DNA from: Mesostigma viride
Taxonomy: Eukaryota > Streptophyta > Mesostigmatophyceae > Mesostigmatales > Mesostigmataceae
Direction of reading: 5' to 3'
Length of the DNA stretch: 64,000 nt
Assembly: GCA_009746045.1 (NCBI GenBank)
Contig: RPFO01002283.1
Coordinates: 109,741 to 173,740, forward strand
The notes below the pieces were generated by a model. The model searched no databases, was not told where the DNA came from, and saw only the letters and a list, made by a program, of their open reading frames with translations. Positions 49,865-61,100 of this stretch are shown one piece after another. The translations under genes were made by a program, and so were the position numbers. How positions within the stretch are numbered: position 1 is the first letter of the stretch; each line of letters starts with the position of its first letter.

Positions 49865-52800
49865 CTAGACCGCATGGGTCGCGACAAAGTCGGCCCGGGT
49901 GCGGCGGAATAACACATCAGCCACGGTGCGAGTGAGGGCGAGTGACAGGCGCTGCCGCCAATACGAGGACCACGTGCGGGCCGACCACGGGGCGGTCTGA
50001 CCCTCGAGGTCGAGGCGGTCTTCACGGCGCTGGCAGCACTCGTGGAAAAACTCCGCTGTCTTGGGGCCCATGGCCCCGAACTCCTCAAGGACAAAGGGGA
50101 TGACCCGGTGGGGCCCCACATTGCCGTAGGAGGCAAACTTGTCGCGCTCAGCCACAGTGGCAGCAGCGCCGGCATCCACAGCCGCCCGGAGGATGTGGCG
50201 ACCGGAAAGCGGCCGAGCCACGGAGACATCGATGAGCAGGTGGCAACCCTGCCCGTCGTAGTCAAGCACGGTAATGTCGGGGCGGTGGTTGGGTGAGTAG
50301 AGGGCGGCCCCATCCGCGTCCTCGCACTTGATGGTGGAGTGGGGAAAGACCGACCGAACCATGGCACACACCACCCGGAGGAGAGCGGTATGGAGATAGA
50401 GGAACCAGTTCTGGTTCTGCTGGCCACCCATGCACGCGATGTAGTGCGTCCCAGTAGTATCCAGAGCAAGCCCGCAGCTGCCGCAGGACGCACCCGCCGT
50501 GATGAGAGGTTGCGGGGCAAAGAGCTGGTGGCGGAGAGCGATGGCGTAAAGGGCCGGAACCAGTGTGAACAAAGGGCTCATGGGGAGGGCGCGCAGGAAT
50601 GCGGACCCCACGCTCCCCTCAAGGGAAACGGAGTGAAGCCAAGCCTTCCCCTGATCGTTCAAGCTCGCATGCAGACCCATCCAGTCGGCACAGTGTAGTA
50701 TACCCGCGTAGGTCTTTTGTTGTTTTTCATGAACGCAGGCAGGGAAGACACTAGGACTGACGACAGTGGACACGCCGGGCGTGCCCCGGGGCAGGCGACG
50801 GTGGACGGCCTGAGCGGGGCGGACGAGGTCGCAAGCCTGCTGGATCCCGAGGTAAGAATCCTGCACAGCCTGCACAAAGGGGAAGGGGGATGGGGTGACC
50901 AAGTCGGGAATGGCGCTGACGGCGCTGGGGACCAACCGGCGGATCTCCGCCCAGGCCTGAGCAACAGAGCCAAGGAAGGCGGCGGGGGCGAGGCGGGCGG
51001 CGCGGGTGAGCCCACACCCGCCCATGCGGCAGGGGAGGGTGGCCAAGCGCATGGAGTGAGCTGGCAGGCTAGGGCCGGGGAGGAGCACCTGCAAGGCGGC
51101 CTGAATGCGCTCGTCATGGCCTTCCGCGGCAAGCCGCACCAAGTGGGGGGGAGCGCCACGGAGCCAGTGAACCACCCGCGGGTGGGCGCAAAACCACAGG
51201 AGGAGCCCTTTGGTCTGGGGGTCCTTGAGGCGCGCCCAAGTCTCGAGGACATGGGTGCGCTGTTCCACGGTGGCCCGGAGCTCCTCTTCGACGTAGTCAG
51301 GGTCACCCACAGGGACGCCCAGGCACGAGAAACCACGCGCCCGCGCCAATGCCCCCGGGATAGCCGCGGGGAAGCCAGAGCAGTCCCCCTGGGGCGAAAA
51401 GACTGCACACTTGGGGAGGGTGAGCCGAAGGTTGATGGCCGCCATGGCCACTTCAAGGGCAGCCAGGGCGGCAACCACAGCGTCGGCCGGGCCAAGGGCA
51501 TGGATATCGTCCATATAGGCGAGGAGCACGACATCCGGGTGCGCAGCGTGGACACCTTGGAGAGCCTTGTGCAGCGGGGCAGACAGGTAAAAGGGGCCGA
51601 GGGGGTCACCTTGCTGGGTTCCCGTGCGGGAAGCGATGTCGGCGAACGTCCCATCCTCCATGAGGAAGGAGAGTTGAGTGGGTTCGCCGTAGCAGGCTGC
51701 TGTCCACGCAAGAAGGTCAGGGAACGCCTCGCCGACGGCCTCAAAGATGCTAGCCTTGGTGACAGCATTGAACGCATTGTGGCAATCCACCTTCAGCGCC
51801 ACATGGGTCGGATGCGTCTCGAGGTAGGCCTGAACTGTGTGCACGATGATGTCGCTGCCCCCTTTGGTGGCGACGCCAAGCTGGGCCGCGACGGACTCCT
51901 CAGTATCACTCCGGTTGGGGCAGAAGTAGGCGCGAAACTCGGGGGCCTTTTGGCGACAAATGACCTTACTCACCAGCTTGCGTAGGACCTCGCCGCAAGC
52001 AATGGGACGAACGCGGCCAGCAGGCGGGGGACGTCGTCTTTCAGGAGGGCAATGAGGCGTGCCCCAGCCAGCCAAGGGCGCGCCGCGGGGGCCAGGGACC
52101 CCGCGGCCAAGTCGGCGGCAGCCTCAAAGAGTGCGGTCGCCCCGCCATGGCCCGCCATCACGGAGAGGTGCTCGTAGCGCCAGCCTGAGGGGCCGGTGGA
52201 GGAGGCGTTCGGCAGATCCTTCAGCACAGCCGTGAAGATGTCCAGGTCCAGGACAATAGGCGGGGGCGGGGGGGTGGCCGGGGCGGGCACCGCAAAGGCC
52301 GGTTCGTCGGGGTGAAGGTCGCGCAAAGCCTGCAGGGTCGGGGGAGTGGAGGGAGCCAACGCGGTCAGTTCAAGCTTTTGCATGGCCCGGCTCAATTCAC
52401 CTACCTTCACCAACCGCATGACGTCAGCTTCCACCCGGGCAAAGGAGGCGGCCCCCGACACCCGGGTGGAGGCCGGAGGCTGCAGCGCCCACAGCCCTTC
52501 CCAATCCCCGAGGAGGAACCGCCGGCAGCGAGCGATGACCGCACCCTGTACGCCACGCACGCCCCGCTCCAACGGCGCTAAGAGGAGCCGGGGGGTGACG
52601 AGAAACAGCTTGTGGCCGAGTTCGTCGAGAGGGTGACTATGCATCCGGGCCAGGGAAAGCAGGGCGCAGCGCGTAAACAAGCTCCGGGCGCGGTGAGGGA
52701 CGTCCGGGAGCGTCATGCAAGGGTTGCGCGCACAGGCGGCAAAAGGGAGCGTGGCCAGGAATGCCCAGCCTGCCGAGAGGTCCCCCGGATCGCTCGTACC

Positions 52801-55070
52801 CTGCGATGCCGGTGGAGGGGCAGGGGCCGACCGAGGGGCCGCCCCGGACCGGGAGGCCGGTGCGGCCGCCGGGCCGCCGGGCAGGCCGTTCTGGGGGGTT
52901 TGGCGGCGGCACTGCCGCTCATGCTGGTACCGCCCGTGGATCGAAAAAATCCGCTGGCAATGGGCTGCCGGGCAGCGGTAGCAGTCCATGGCGCGCATGG
53001 CGGCCTCCGTGATGTGGGGGTGGGAAGCCCGAATGTGCACCAGCAACGAATTCCGGTTGGGCAGGCGCGCGCCACACGGGTCACCAAGGGGACCATCGAC
53101 TTGGCAATAATGGAAGCCATCTGAGGGGGTGCGCCCACCCGGTTGGGCCGGCCCGGGTCGAGAGGGGGAGGGGTCGGGAGCACCCTCAGCCAGAGGAACT
53201 ACAGCTGCAGCGGAACCCAGGGCGGGGCCGGCCGCCGGGCGGTCAGCAGGGCTCGTGGCAGCCGAGGACAAGACCGGCGCGGGGACGGCCCCCACGGCCG
53301 GGAGGGGGGCGCTGGAGGAGGCAGCCAAGCCGGCGCGCGACCCACGACCACGCACAGGGGAGGCAGGTGTCGGGGCAGGCGCGTGGGACTGGCGGCGCAC
53401 GGACACGGGCGAGGGCCCCAGCGGGAGAACGCCAGGAGGCAAGGGGGAAAGGACCGCGGCCCGGCAAAGGGGGCAGGTGGCGGAGGTCGCGTGCAAGCTC
53501 GTGGCGATGCAAGCTTGATGGAAGACGTGGCCGCAAGCAGGGAGGCGGCAGAGACCGTCACCAGGGCGAGGCAGGTCCAAGCAGATGGGGCAGGAGGGGC
53601 CGCTGGCAGTGACATCCACCAAGTGGGCCGGCCCGTAGTGGGCGGGCGCCGCGTCCCACCCCAGCTCCCAGCTCGGCAGTCGGGCGATCTCATCGGCGGA
53701 GAGAAGACGGCGGCGCGGACCAGCAGGGTGCCAGACATGGGGGATGCCCGCAAGCTCGAGCACATCGTGCAAGATGGCGGGCACGGCCGCACCCGCGCTC
53801 AGCTCAAGAACACGCCCCCCCCCGCATCGTACAGAACCAGGTCGCCGGCGTGCACGGTGACAGGAGCCCCGAAGTCAACGCGCAGGCGGGCGGCTTGCGC
53901 TGGGGTGACCGCCGTAGTCAAGCGCCCGTGGGCCTGCGCAACAAGGCCGGCCGAGCCGGGCCCGGCAGAGGCAAGAAACGTGTGCAGCTGAGGGCGATCG
54001 AGCAAGGCGTGGTCGGTGGCCCCCCCAGCGAGATATGTCGCACGGGCGGCCTGCTGGGCCTGCACGGCAAGCCCTGTAGCAAAGAGCACCACCGCCTGCG
54101 CCACTTGAGCGTCCAGATTCAGGAGCCATTCTTGGCGCACCGCGGGCAGGTGCCAAGGCAGGCGGCCGCCGGCATGGTAGTCCTCGAGGACAAACCCCCA
54201 AAGCGTGGAGGCAAGGACAGGGGGGGAGGCTGCCTGCAGCATGTGCCGGACACGAACCACAAGGGCACTAAATTCAGGGGGCCGTGGGAGCGTAGGAAAC
54301 GCCGCGTGCAAGCCGACAGCGTCCAACAGCAAGGGGCAATACAGCCAAGAGAACGTGGCGTGCCGGAGCGCGCTGACGCCCGCAATGTTGGTGGGGGGCC
54401 AAACGGAGAAGTCGTGGGACCCAAGCGCGGCCGACCAGGGGCCCACCACAGGAGTCGCCGCAGGGTGTCCCACAGCCTCAGGGAGGAGAGCCGCCAGGGA
54501 CCCCTCAAGCACAGGAGGACGCAGGTCAGTGGCCACCGCCGTGCTGGCCGGAGGTGGATCCCCAGAGCTAGGCGGGGCAGGGCCAGGGGACCCCGCGGAG
54601 GGGCCGGACGTGACGGCGCGGGGAGAGCGGGAGCACGGTGTGGAACCCTCCACGAGGGCCGCAAGGCCCAGGAGAGGGTCCAGCGAGGGGCTGCGGGAGG
54701 GGGCGCGGGCCGAATGGGATCCCGGGGTCGACACGGCCGCGCGTCGGGAGCCTAGGGACGGCCGAGGCGGGGCCACGCAATGAGGGCACGCCCAAGGACC
54801 CGGGGGAGGCAGCCGGAAGAGGGGCGGGACCAAGCAGCGCGTGTGCCAGCCGCATTGGCACGAATCACACACAAGGAGACGGGGGGCATCCTCACCACTG
54901 TGGCAGACCTCGCACACAAGCGAGAGTGGCACAGGGGCGCCACGACCGCCGTCGTCCAGGTCGCCCATCTCCTGCAGGTGCGCCGCGATGCGTAAGGACC
55001 GACGCGGCGCAGGGGCGCCACTAGGCAGCGCATCCCGCGCCCGGGAGGTGCGGCGTCGTGAAGGAGGCAT
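49865..55070 (-). pseudogene. LINE-A protein: PHD, RING, RT, endonuclease
   Basis: Starting at ATG 55070: a PHD finger (CEVC...CDSC..GWH..C...CPHC, about 54925-54790); a RING-H2 finger (CPIC...ACGHVFHQAC...CPLC, about 53605-53465); C2H2-like fingers (YCQVDG...H...H and CPAAHCQ...H..C, about 53115-52905); RT (KDLPNASSTGPSGW, VDCHNAFN, TGTQQGDPLGP, YMDD at 51517-51506); a CCHC knuckle (CGSC...H...C, about 50485-50430); and a restriction-like endonuclease (RPD, LIDVSVARP, K at 50284-50138). It would copy its RNA into a nicked site. Frames break at a run of nine G (53815-53823) and near 52025 inside RT; one base lost or gained at each restores one ORF of about 1,735 codons. Confidence 0.87.
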
Positions 55071-55126
55071 GGGGGAGGTGCGTAAAACAACGGAACCGGA
55101 AGCGCGGGGGGAGAGCGAGATGCGGA

Positions 55127-55192
55127 CGCGGGGGGTTTGGGGGGCGTGCCCCCCAAGCGGGGGGTTTGGGGGGCGGCAGCCCCCCAACGCGG
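55127..55192. repeat. G-rich inverted and direct repeats at the LINE-A 5' end
   Basis: Two direct units of about 30 bp, each GGGGGGTTTGGGGGGCG followed by CCCCCCAA, lie between the LINE-A start and the first satellite unit. They can form hairpins or, on the plus strand, a G-quadruplex. Confidence 0.7.
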
Positions 55193-55195
55193 GGC

Positions 55196-58100
55196 GGCCG
55201 CGGTGCCGCACCTCGGCGCAGGTTTTTTCAGCTGTGCATGGAGAAAAAAACGTGTCTCAATCCAGGAACCCCCGTCGGTTCATCATGTCAGCCTAGAAAA
55301 CTGGAGCGGTGGAGCCACAACTAACGGGAAAGCCGCATTCAAATTCGCCTAGCCCACGGGTCACAATTGGCCGACAGGTAGATGCAGCCAGCCCCGGGCG
55401 TGTCGCAGACAGTAATCACTACGTAGGCCGCGGTGCCGCACCTCGGCGCAGGTTTTTTCAGCTGTGCATGGAGAAAAAAACGTGTCTCAATCCAGGAACC
55501 CCCGTCGGTTCATCATGTCAGCCTAGAAAACTGGAGCGGTGGAGCCACAACTAACGGGAAAGCCGCATTCAAATTCGCCTAGCCCACGGGTCACAATTGG
55601 CCGACAGGTAGATGCAGCCAGCCCCGGGCGTGTCGCAGACAGTAATCACTACGTAGGCCGCGGTGCCGCACCTCGGCGCAGGTTTTTTCAGCTGTGCATG
55701 GAGAAAAAAACGTGTCTCAATCCAGGAACCCCCGTCGGTTCATCATGTCAGCCTAGAAAACTGGAGCGGTGGAGCCACAACTAACGGGAAAGCCGCATTC
55801 AAATTCGCCTAGCCCACGGGTCACAATTGGCCGACAGGTAGATGCAGCCAGCCCCGGGCGTGTCGCAGACAGTAATCACTACGTAGGCCGCGGTGCCGCA
55901 CCTCGGCGCAGGTTTTTTCAGCTGTGCATGGAGAAAAAAACGTGTCTCAATCCAGGAACCCCCGTCGGTTCATCATGTCAGCCTAGAAAACTGGAGCGGT
56001 GGAGCCACAACTAACGGGAAAGCCGCATTCAAATTCGCCTAGCCCACGGGTCACAATTGGCCGACAGGTAGATGCAGCCAGCCCCGGGCGTGTCGCAGAC
56101 AGTAATCACTACGTAGGCCGCGGTGCCGCACCTCGGCGCAGGTTTTTTCAGCTGTGCATGGAGAAAAAAACGTGTCTCAATCCAGGAACCCCCGTCGGTT
56201 CATCATGTCAGCCTAGAAAACTGGAGCGGTGGAGCCACAACTAACGGGAAAGCCGCATTCAAATTCGCCTAGCCCACGGGTCACAATTGGCCGACAGGTA
56301 GATGCAGCCAGCCCCGGGCGTGTCGCAGACAGTAATCACTACGTAGGCCGCGGTGCCGCACCTCGGCGCAGGTTTTTTCAGCTGTGCATGGAGAAAAAAA
56401 CGTGTCTCAATCCAGGAACCCCCGTCGGTTCATCATGTCAGCCTAGAAAACTGGAGCGGTGGAGCCACAACTAACGGGAAAGCCGCATTCAAATTCGCCT
56501 AGCCCACGGGTCACAATTGGCCGACAGGTAGATGCAGCCAGCCCCGGGCGTGTCGCAGACAGTAATCACTACGTAGGCCGCGGTGCCGCACCTCGGCGCA
56601 GGTTTTTTCAGCTGTGCATGGAGAAAAAAACGTGTCTCAATCCAGGAACCCCCGTCGGTTCATCATGTCAGCCTAGAAAACTGGAGCGGTGGAGCCACAA
56701 CTAACGGGAAAGCCGCATTCAAATTCGCCTAGCCCACGGGTCACAATTGGCCGACAGGTAGATGCAGCCAGCCCCGGGCGTGTCGCAGACAGTAATCACT
56801 ACGTAGGCCGCGGTGCCGCACCTCGGCGCAGGTTTTTTCAGCTGTGCATGGAGAAAAAAACGTGTCTCAATCCAGGAACCCCCGTCGGTTCATCATGTCA
56901 GCCTAGAAAACTGGAGCGGTGGAGCCACAACTAACGGGAAAGCCGCATTCAAATTCGCCTAGCCCACGGGTCACAATTGGCCGACAGGTAGATGCAGCCA
57001 GCCCCGGGCGTGTCGCAGACAGTAATCACTACGTAGGCCGCGGTGCCGCACCTCGGCGCAGGTTTTTTCAGCTGTGCATGGAGAAAAAAACGTGTCTCAA
57101 TCCAGGAACCCCCGTCGGTTCATCATGTCAGCCTAGAAAACTGGAGCGGTGGAGCCACAACTAACGGGAAAGCCGCATTCAAATTCGCCTAGCCCACGGG
57201 TCACAATTGGCCGACAGGTAGATGCAGCCAGCCCCGGGCGTGTCGCAGACAGTAATCACTACGTAGGCCGCGGTGCCGCACCTCGGCGCAGGTTTTTTCA
57301 GCTGTGCATGGAGAAAAAAACGTGTCTCAATCCAGGAACCCCCGTCGGTTCATCATGTCAGCCTAGAAAACTGGAGCGGTGGAGCCACAACTAACGGGAA
57401 AGCCGCATTCAAATTCGCCTAGCCCACGGGTCACAATTGGCCGACAGGTAGATGCAGCCAGCCCCGGGCGTGTCGCAGACAGTAATCACTACGTAGGCCG
57501 CGGTGCCGCACCTCGGCGCAGGTTTTTTCAGCTGTGCATGGAGAAAAAAACGTGTCTCAATCCAGGAACCCCCGTCGGTTCATCATGTCAGCCTAGAAAA
57601 CTGGAGCGGTGGAGCCACAACTAACGGGAAAGCCGCATTCAAATTCGCCTAGCCCACGGGTCACAATTGGCCGACAGGTAGATGCAGCCAGCCCCGGGCG
57701 TGTCGCAGACAGTAATCACTACGTAGGCCGCGGTGCCGCACCTCGGCGCAGGTTTTTTCAGCTGTGCATGGAGAAAAAAACGTGTCTCAATCCAGGAACC
57801 CCCGTCGGTTCATCATGTCAGCCTAGAAAACTGGAGCGGTGGAGCCACAACTAACGGGAAAGCCGCATTCAAATTCGCCTAGCCCACGGGTCACAATTGG
57901 CCGACAGGTAGATGCAGCCAGCCCCGGGCGTGTCGCAGACAGTAATCACTACGGTAGGCCGCGGTGCCGCACCTCGGCGCAGGTTTTTTCAGCTGTGCAT
58001 GGAGAAAAAAACGTGTCTCAATCCAGGAACCCCCGTCGGTTCATCATGTCAGCCTAGAAAACTGGAGCGGTGGAGCCACAACTAACGGGAAAGCCGCATT

Positions 58101-61100
58101 CAAATTCGCCTAGCCCACGGGTCACAATTGGCCGACAGGTAGATGCAGCCAGCCCCGGGCGTGTCGCAGACAGTAATCACTACGTAGGCCGCGGTGCCGC
58201 ACCTCGGCGCAGGTTTTTTCAGCTGTGCATGGAGAAAAAAACGTGTCTCAATCCAGGAACCCCCGTCGGTTCATCATGTCAGCCTAGAAAACTGGAGCGG
58301 TGGAGCCACAACTAACGGGAAAGCCGCATTCAAATTCGCCTAGCCCACGGGTCACAATTGGCCGACAGGTAGATGCAGCCAGCCCCGGGCGTGTCGCAGA
58401 CAGTAATCACTACGTAGGCCGCGGTGCCGCACCTCGGCGCAGGTTTTTTCAGCTGTGCATGGAGAAAAAAACGTGTCTCAATCCAGGAACCCCCGTCGGT
58501 TCATCATGTCAGCCTAGAAAACTGGAGCGGTGGAGCCACAACTAACGGGAAAGCCGCATTCAAATTCGCCTAGCCCACGGGTCACAATTGGCCGACAGGT
58601 AGATGCAGCCAGCCCCGGGCGTGTCGCAGACAGTAATCACTACGTAGGCCGCGGTGCCGCACCTCGGCGCAGGTTTTTTCAGCTGTGCATGGAGAAAAAA
58701 ACGTGTCTCAATCCAGGAACCCCCGTCGGTTCATCATGTCAGCCTAGAAAACTGGAGCGGTGGAGCCACAACTAACGGGAAAGCCGCATTCAAATTCGCC
58801 TAGCCCACGGGTCACAATTGGCCGACAGGTAGATGCAGCCAGCCCCGGGCGTGTCGCAGACAGTAATCACTACGTAGGCCGCGGTGCCGCACCTCGGCGC
58901 AGGTTTTTTCAGCTGTGCATGGAGAAAAAAACGTGTCTCAATCCAGGAACCCCCGTCGGTTCATCATGTCAGCCTAGAAAACTGGAGCGGTGGAGCCACA
59001 ACTAACGGGAAAGCCGCATTCAAATTCGCCTAGCCCACGGGTCACAATTGGCCGACAGGTAGATGCAGCCAGCCCCGGGCGTGTCGCAGACAGTAATCAC
59101 TACGGTAGGCCGCGGTGCCGCACCTCGGCGCAGGTTTTTTCAGCTGTGCATGGAGAAAAAAACGTGTCTCAATCCAGGAACCCCCGTCGGTTCATCATGT
59201 CAGCCTAGAAAACTGGAGCGGTGGAGCCACAACTAACGGGAAAGCCGCATTCAAATTCGCCTAGCCCACGGGTCACAATTGGCCGACAGGTAGATGCAGC
59301 CAGCCCCGGGCGTGTCGCAGACAGTAATCACTACGGTAGGCCGCGGTGCCGCACCTCGGCGCAGGTTTTTTCAGCTGTGCATGGAGAAAAAAACGTGTCT
59401 CAATCCAGGAACCCCCGTCGGTTCATCATGTCAGCCTAGAAAACTGGAGCGGTGGAGCCACAACTAACGGGAAAGCCGCATTCAAATTCGCCTAGCCCAC
59501 GGGTCACAATTGGCCGACAGGTAGATGCAGCCAGCCCCGGGCGTGTCGCAGACAGTAATCACTACGTAGGCCGCGGTGCCGCACCTCGGCGCAGGTTTTT
59601 TCAGCTGTGCATGGAGAAAAAAACGTGTCTCAATCCAGGAACCCCCGTCGGTTCATCATGTCAGCCTAGAAAACTGGAGCGGTGGAGCCACAACTAACGG
59701 GAAAGCCGCATTCAAATTCGCCTAGCCCACGGGTCACAATTGGCCGACAGGTAGATGCAGCCAGCCCCGGGCGTGTCGCAGACAGTAATCACTACGTAGG
59801 CCGCGGTGCCGCACCTCGGCGCAGGTTTTTTCAGCTGTGCATGGAGAAAAAAACGTGTCTCAATCCAGGAACCCCCGTCGGTTCATCATGTCAGCCTAGA
59901 AAACTGGAGCGGTGGAGCCACAACTAACGGGAAAGCCGCATTCAAATTCGCCTAGCCCACGGGTCACAATTGGCCGACAGGTAGATGCAGCCAGCCCCGG
60001 GCGTGTCGCAGACAGTAATCACTACGGTAGGCCGCGGTGCCGCACCTCGGCGCAGGTTTTTTCAGCTGTGCATGGAGAAAAAAACGTGTCTCAATCCAGG
60101 AACCCCCGTCGGTTCATCATGTCAGCCTAGAAAACTGGAGCGGTGGAGCCACAACTAACGGGAAAGCCGCATTCAAATTCGCCTAGCCCACGGGTCACAA
60201 TTGGCCGACAGGTAGATGCAGCCAGCCCCGGGCGTGTCGCAGACAGTAATCACTACGTAGGCCGCGGTGCCGCACCTCGGCGCAGGTTTTTTCAGCTGTG
60301 CATGGAGAAAAAAACGTGTCTCAATCCAGGAACCCCCGTCGGTTCATCATGTCAGCCTAGAAAACTGGAGCGGTGGAGCCACAACTAACGGGAAAGCCGC
60401 ATTCAAATTCGCCTAGCCCACGGGTCACAATTGGCCGACAGGTAGATGCAGCCAGCCCCGGGCGTGTCGCAGACAGTAATCACTACGTAGGCCGCGGTGC
60501 CGCACCTCGGCGCAGGTTTTTTCAGCTGTGCATGGAGAAAAAAACGTGTCTCAATCCAGGAACCCCCGTCGGTTCATCATGTCAGCCTAGAAAACTGGAG
60601 CGGTGGAGCCACAACTAACGGGAAAGCCGCATTCAAATTCGCCTAGCCCACGGGTCACAATTGGCCGACAGGTAGATGCAGCCAGCCCCGGGCGTGTCGC
60701 AGACAGTAATCACTACGTAGGCCGCGGTGCCGCACCTCGGCGCAGGTTTTTTCAGCTGTGCATGGAGAAAAAAACGTGTCTCAATCCAGGAACCCCCGTC
60801 GGTTCATCATGTCAGCCTAGAAAACTGGAGCGGTGGAGCCACAACTAACGGGAAAGCCGCATTCAAATTCGCCTAGCCCACGGGTCACAATTGGCCGACA
60901 GGTAGATGCAGCCAGCCCCGGGCGTGTCGCAGACAGTAATCACTACGTAGGCCGCGGTGCCGCACCTCGGCGCAGGTTTTTTCAGCTGTGCATGGAGAAA
61001 AAAACGTGTCTCAATCCAGGAACCCCCGTCGGTTCATCATGTCAGCCTAGAAAACTGGAGCGGTGGAGCCACAACTAACGGGAAAGCCGCATTCAAATTC

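Larger units (their letters stand above)
49493..55195 (-). mobile_element. LINE-A, R2-like non-LTR retrotransposon
   Basis: About 5.7 kb with one long coding region broken by two small frame errors and a 370-bp 3' untranslated region without A-tail. The 3' end matches the fragment at 2035-3118. The 3' side lies in Copia-B and the 5' side abuts the 230-bp satellite. Domain content (zinc fingers, RT, CCHC, restriction-like endonuclease) places it with the early-branching R2/CRE/NeSL-like LINEs. Confidence 0.85.

Noticed and set aside
50717-51985. A 422-codon plus-strand frame
   Set aside because: It lies opposite the LINE-A reverse transcriptase, whose motifs are clear on the minus strand; the antisense frame is a by-product of GC-rich codons.
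53143-54783. Long plus-strand frames of 282, 301 and 192 codons
   Set aside because: They are antisense to the PHD and RING part of LINE-A and have low-complexity R/G/A-rich translations.
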